Positions 61,230 through 64,000 of a DNA stretch of 64,000 bases are shown one piece after another. Source of the stretch: Acidisoma sp. PAMC 29798 (GTDB taxonomy: Bacteria; Pseudomonadota; Alphaproteobacteria; Acetobacterales; Acetobacteraceae); NCBI RefSeq assembly GCF_030252425.1, contig NZ_CP126994.1:1798001-1862000 (forward strand), given 5' to 3'. A model generated the notes under the pieces. It did no database searches and was not told where the DNA came from. It saw only the letters and a program-made list of their open reading frames with translations. The position numbers and the translations under genes are program-made. The stretch's first letter is position 1; each line of letters begins with the position of its first letter.

Positions 61230-62725
61230 CAATGCGAATGCTCGTGATCCGTATCCAGATCGGCGAAGCGGGTGAACTCGCCCTCGAAAAAGAGGTCGAT
61301 CTTGCCGGTCGGCCCATGGCGCTGCTTGGCGAGATACAGCTCGGCCACGTTATGGACCCGCTCCATATCCTGCTGCCACTTGTCGAGCGCGGTCTGGAAC
61401 TTGTCCTCCGAATCATAGGCCATCTGCTTGGGGGCCTTCTGCTGAAGGTAATATTCGTCGCGGTAGATGAACATCACCGCATCGGCGTCCTGCTCGATGG
61501 AGCCGGATTCCCGCAAATCGGACAGCTGCGGCCGCTTGTCCTCGCGGCTTTCCACGGCGCGGCTGAGCTGGGACAGGGCGATGACCGGCACCGACAGCTC
61601 CTTCGCCAAAGCCTTCAGCCCCTGCGTGATCATGCTGATTTCCAGCACGCGGCTTTCCGGCCTTGTGCCCGCAGCCGGGCGCATGAGTTGCAGGTAATCG
61701 ATCACCACCAGCCCCAGGCCACGGCTGCGCTTGAGACGCCTGCAGCGGGTGCGCAGCGCCGACAGCGTGATGGCGGGCGTATCGTCGATCTCCAAAGGCA
61801 GGCTGGAGATTTCGCGACTGACTTGCACGAAACGGTCGAAATCCTTGGGGCCAATATCGCCACGCCGGATGCGATCGCCGCTGATGCGCGCGGCTTCGGC
61901 GAGCAGACGCGAGGCAAGCTGCTCGGAACTCATTTCGAGGGAGAAAATGGCCACCGCCTGCTTGGACAGGGCGTTCGGCCCGCCCTCCCGCCTGGCCTCA
62001 TCCTGCAAGGCGCTCGCGGCACCCCATGCGATCTTGGTGGCGAGGGCGGTTTTGCCCATGCCGGGCCGGCCGGCGAGGATGAGCAGATCGGAGGGATGCA
62101 TGCCGCCGGTCTTGGCATCGAGATCGCGCAAGCCGGTGGACAGACCCGACACGCTGCCTGAACGCTGAAACGCACGCTCGGCACTTTCGATCGCGGCGGT
62201 CAATGCCTTTTCGAAACTGACGAAACCACCCTCGCTGCCGCCGCGCGTCGCGAGATCGAACAATTGCTGCTCGGCCGCTTCCATCTGCTGGCGGCCATCC
62301 AGCTCGGGCTCGGCCCCGAAGGCGCGGTTAACCAGCACTTCGCCCACGTCGATGAGCTGGCGGCGTAGCCAGGCGTCATGCACCGTCTGACCGTAATCGC
62401 CGGCATTGATGATGCCGATCATCGCGGTCAGCAATTGGCCGAGATAGGCGGTGCCGCCGACCTCCTCCAGCACGCCCGAATGCTCGAATTCCGCCTTCAG
62501 CGTCACGGCGTCAGCCAGTTGGCCGCCTTCGACCCGGCGGGAGATGGCCTGGTAGATGCGGCCGTTGATCGGGTCGGCGAAATGCTCGGGCGCCAGAAAC
62601 TCCGACACCCGCTCATAGGCCTTGTTATTGGCGAGGAGGGCGCCGAGCAGCGCCTGCTCGGCCTGGAGATTGCTGGGCGGCAGGCGCTGGCTAAGGCCGA
62701 GAAGCGGGGAGTCGATGCTATTCAT
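61229..62725 (-). CDS. dnaB: Replicative DNA helicase
   Basis: Hexameric replication-fork helicase, 498 residues. An N-terminal domain (about 17-120, 'PPSNLQAEQALLGALLANNK') is joined by a linker to the RecA-like domain with Walker A 'LAGRPGMGKTALATKIA' (about 213-229), 'AIFSLEMSSEQLASRLLAEA' and 'LVVIDYLQLMRP' (Walker B), ending 'RFADLDTDHEHSH'. The His/Asp tail is unusual but short. The start is ATG 62725 (MNSIDSPLLG). A frame reaching 63337 includes codons with no homology and crosses the cupin gene. Interrupting intein: none seen. Confidence 0.96.
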   Translation of the reverse strand: MNSIDSPLLGLSQRLPPSNLQAEQALLGALLANNKAYERVSEFLAPEHFADPINGRIYQAISRRVEGGQLADAVTLKAEFEHSGVLEEVGGTAYLGQLLTAMIGIINAGDYGQTVHDAWLRRQLIDVGEVLVNRAFGAEPELDGRQQMEAAEQQLFDLATRGGSEGGFVSFEKALTAAIESAERAFQRSGSVSGLSTGLRDLDAKTGGMHPSDLLILAGRPGMGKTALATKIAWGAASALQDEARREGGPNALSKQAVAIFSLEMSSEQLASRLLAEAARISGDRIRRGDIGPKDFDRFVQVSREISSLPLEIDDTPAITLSALRTRCRRLKRSRGLGLVVIDYLQLMRPAAGTRPESRVLEISMITQGLKALAKELSVPVIALSQLSRAVESREDKRPQLSDLRESGSIEQDADAVMFIYRDEYYLQQKAPKQMAYDSEDKFQTALDKWQQDMERVHNVAELYLAKQRHGPTGKIDLFFEGEFTRFADLDTDHEHSH

Positions 62726-62820
62726 CAAACCATCATAGACTATCCCGCCGCCTTGTGACGCCCCTCCGCCTGTGGAGATCGGGGATAAGGGGGATGTTTC
62801 CCCTCTCGGTAGGGCGGCGC

Positions 62821-63216
62821 TTACCCCTGATATTGCGCGTCCGTCACGTGCTCCAGCCAATCCACAGGTGACCCATTGAGCTTCTCCTGAATGGCGATAT
62901 GGCTCATCGCCGTGGTGGCGGAGGCGCCGTGCCAATGCTTCTCCCCGGGCTCGAACCACACCACATCGCCGGGCCGAAGCTCCTCGATCGGGCCGCCCTC
63001 GCGCTGAGCCCGACCGCTGCCGGTCATGACAATCAGCGTCTGGCCGAGGGGATGGGTGTGCCAGGCCGTGCGGGCGCCAGGCTCGAAAGTAACCAGGGCA
63101 CCCGCCACCCGCGCGGGCTCGGGCGGACTGAACAGCGGATCGATGCGAACCGTGCCGGTAAACCAGTCCGCCGGCCCACGGCCGGACGGCGTCGCGCCGC
63201 TGCGCTTGATGTCCAT
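62821..63216 (-). CDS. Cupin protein, hydroxynitrile-lyase (GtHNL)-like
   Basis: A 131-residue single-domain cupin. It follows the Granulicella tundricola hydroxynitrile lyase pattern closely: '[20 protein letters not shown]' (about 14-33), motif 1 '[20 protein letters not shown]' (about 44-63), motif 2 '[20 protein letters not shown]' (about 83-102), and the end '[11 protein letters not shown]'. Metal ligands H53, H55, Q59 and H94 are all present (residue numbers approximate). The group binds Mn2+ or Fe2+. Its natural role in bacteria is unknown. It is divergent from thiO and its riboswitch. Confidence 0.85.
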   Translation of the reverse strand: MDIKRSGATPSGRGPADWFTGTVRIDPLFSPPEPARVAGALVTFEPGARTAWHTHPLGQTLIVMTGSGRAQREGGPIEELRPGDVVWFEPGEKHWHGASATTAMSHIAIQEKLNGSPVDWLEHVTDAQYQG

Positions 63217-63302
63217 CGGATATCTCCCTTGATGACGGCGATACAGACTGCGCAGCGGTCATTGTTTTGACGGACCGGCGCACCGCGCCTAACTTCACCA
63301 CA

Positions 63303-63403
63303 ACCAAGGGGAGCCCCGAAAGGGGCTGAGAGGCCATGGCGCGAAACTCCGCGCGGATTGGCGACCCTTAACACCTGATCCAGGTCATGCTGGCGAAGGG
63401 ATG
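63303..63403 (+). promoter_or_regulatory. TPP riboswitch (THI element)
   Basis: The conserved elements appear in order: GGGGAGCCCCGAAAGGGGCT with the CTGAGA box (63327-63332), a variable helix, then GACCC (63363-63367), ACACCTGATC (63371-63380), CAGGTCATGCTGGCGAAGGG (63381-63400). The P4/P5 core CTGATC-CAGGTCATGCTGGCG is diagnostic. It ends about ten bases before the thiO ATG with GGAGG at 63404-63408, so TPP binding would probably hide the ribosome site. Confidence 0.95.
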
Positions 63404-63412
63404 GAGGTTGCG

Positions 63413-64000
63413 ATGCCGATGACAGTGGTGGGCGCCGGCGTGGCTGGGCTCACAATGGCCCTGGCCCTTTCGCAGGGCGGTGCGGATGTGACGGTGCTGG
63501 AGCGTGGGCCGCGCCTGGGGGCTGCGTCCTGCTCGCGCTATGCCGGTGGCATGCTGGCACCCTGGTGCGAAGCCGAAAGCGCCGAACCCCTCGTCACCCG
63601 GCTCGGCCAGGAAGCCCTCATCTATTGGCCGCAGGTTCATCCGGCGACCGTGCAACGCGGCAGCCTCGTTCTGGCGCCGGCGCGGGATGCGCCCGACCTC
63701 GAACGGTTCGCGCGGCGCACGACCGATCACCAAAGGCTCGACGCCGAGGGCATCGCGGCGCTGGAGCCCGATCTCGCCGGACGGTTCCGAGCGGCGGTGT
63801 TCTTCCCGAAGGAGGCGCATCTCGATCCGCGTCGCGCCTTGGTCTCTCTGCATGACACGCTGGTCGCGCGCGGCGTCGAAATCCGCTTCGGATGCGATGT
63901 CGAGATGGCGTCACACGCGCATGAGATGATGGTGGATTGCCGGGGTTTCGCGGCCGCGGACAGGCTGCCCGATCTGCGTGGCGTCAAAGGCGAGATGCTC
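63413..64000 (+). CDS. thiO: Glycine oxidase ThiO, 3' end outside the window
   Basis: FAD-dependent glycine oxidase that supplies dehydroglycine for the thiazole of thiamine. The frame is open from ATG 63413 to the window end (196 codons). N-terminal FAD motif 'VVGAGVAGLTMALALSQGGA' (about 4-23) followed by 'VLERGPRLGAASCSRYAGGM' (about 28-47) matches ThiO. It is preceded by a TPP riboswitch and GGAGG. Other thiamine genes are expected downstream. Confidence 0.92.
   Translation, partial: MPMTVVGAGVAGLTMALALSQGGADVTVLERGPRLGAASCSRYAGGMLAPWCEAESAEPLVTRLGQEALIYWPQVHPATVQRGSLVLAPARDAPDLERFARRTTDHQRLDAEGIAALEPDLAGRFRAAVFFPKEAHLDPRRALVSLHDTLVARGVEIRFGCDVEMASHAHEMMVDCRGFAAADRLPDLRGVKGEML

Noticed and set aside
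62760-62815. AGGGG/CCCCT hairpin downstream of the cupin gene as a terminator
   Set aside because: The stem is only five base pairs and has no T-run in the direction of transcription.
62726-63337. N-terminal extension of DnaB by 204 codons
   Set aside because: Crosses the cupin gene in another frame and its own promoter region. DnaB begins normally at 62725.

Overview
The window is GC-rich bacterial chromosomal DNA, densely coded on both strands. Several features point to an alphaproteobacterium, most plausibly in or near the Acetobacteraceae/Rhodospirillales (family placement is inference). These are an exact GAAC-N7-GAAC SOS box before imuA, an Lhr/PdeM/exonuclease/ATP-ligase repair cluster, alanine racemase in a dnaB operon with Mla-type transporter genes, and short intergenic palindromes of a kind common in that class. 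I see no phage structural genes, transposases, rRNA or CRISPR array. One tRNA (Pro, GGG) is present.

Layout. 1-3.6 kb: 3' part of valS and two small envelope proteins. 3.6-10.9 kb: DNA-repair module, with PdeM phosphoesterase and Lhr helicase on the minus strand and, across a control region rich in inverted repeats, an uncharacterised protein, a beta-CASP exonuclease and an ATP-dependent ligase on the plus strand. 10.9-12.6 kb: cytochrome c, a lytic-transglycosylase-like protein and a RES/Xre toxin-antitoxin pair. 12.8-16.3 kb: a compact four-gene operon (GT2 glycosyltransferase, acyl-CoA-dehydrogenase-like flavoprotein, PIG-L deacetylase, NodS-like methyltransferase). It looks like a biosynthetic pathway for an unknown N-deacetylated, methylated glycoconjugate and is the best candidate here for an undescribed system. 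16.4-22 kb: S49 peptidase, MscS-type channel, gamma-glutamyltransferase-like enzyme and a GST. 22.4-23 kb: HigBA-like pair. 23.1-31.2 kb: AsmA protein, dipeptidase, three aldo/keto reductases, an SDR and a CPA1 antiporter. 31.2-34.2 kb: TPR protein, DedA protein, ferritin-like protein and a MucR-like fragment. 34.3-38 kb: BrnTA, imuAB under an SOS box with no dnaE2 beside them, and a zinc-ribbon membrane protein. 38.2-42.8 kb: a complete Csu-type chaperone-usher pilus operon. 43.4-52.4 kb: tRNA-Pro, glmU-glmS, a HAD phosphatase, a TyrA-like dehydrogenase, a sulfotransferase-like protein, small secreted proteins, cysS and trmJ. 52.4-57.3 kb: a second HigBA-like pair, a sugar-phosphate transferase, purB, a TerC protein and VapBC. 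57.3-62.7 kb: dnaB, an amine oxidase, alr, mlaE and mlaF in an overlapping chain. 62.8-64 kb: a hydroxynitrile-lyase-like cupin, then a TPP riboswitch in front of thiO, which is cut by the window end.

Two themes recur. Five toxin-antitoxin modules lie in about 46 kb, each with its own palindrome or direct repeat near a recognisable promoter. Two families of short intergenic palindromes sit next to gene ends. Most genes are housekeeping or metabolic; the accessory material is concentrated in the toxin-antitoxin loci, the Csu operon and the glycoconjugate operon.
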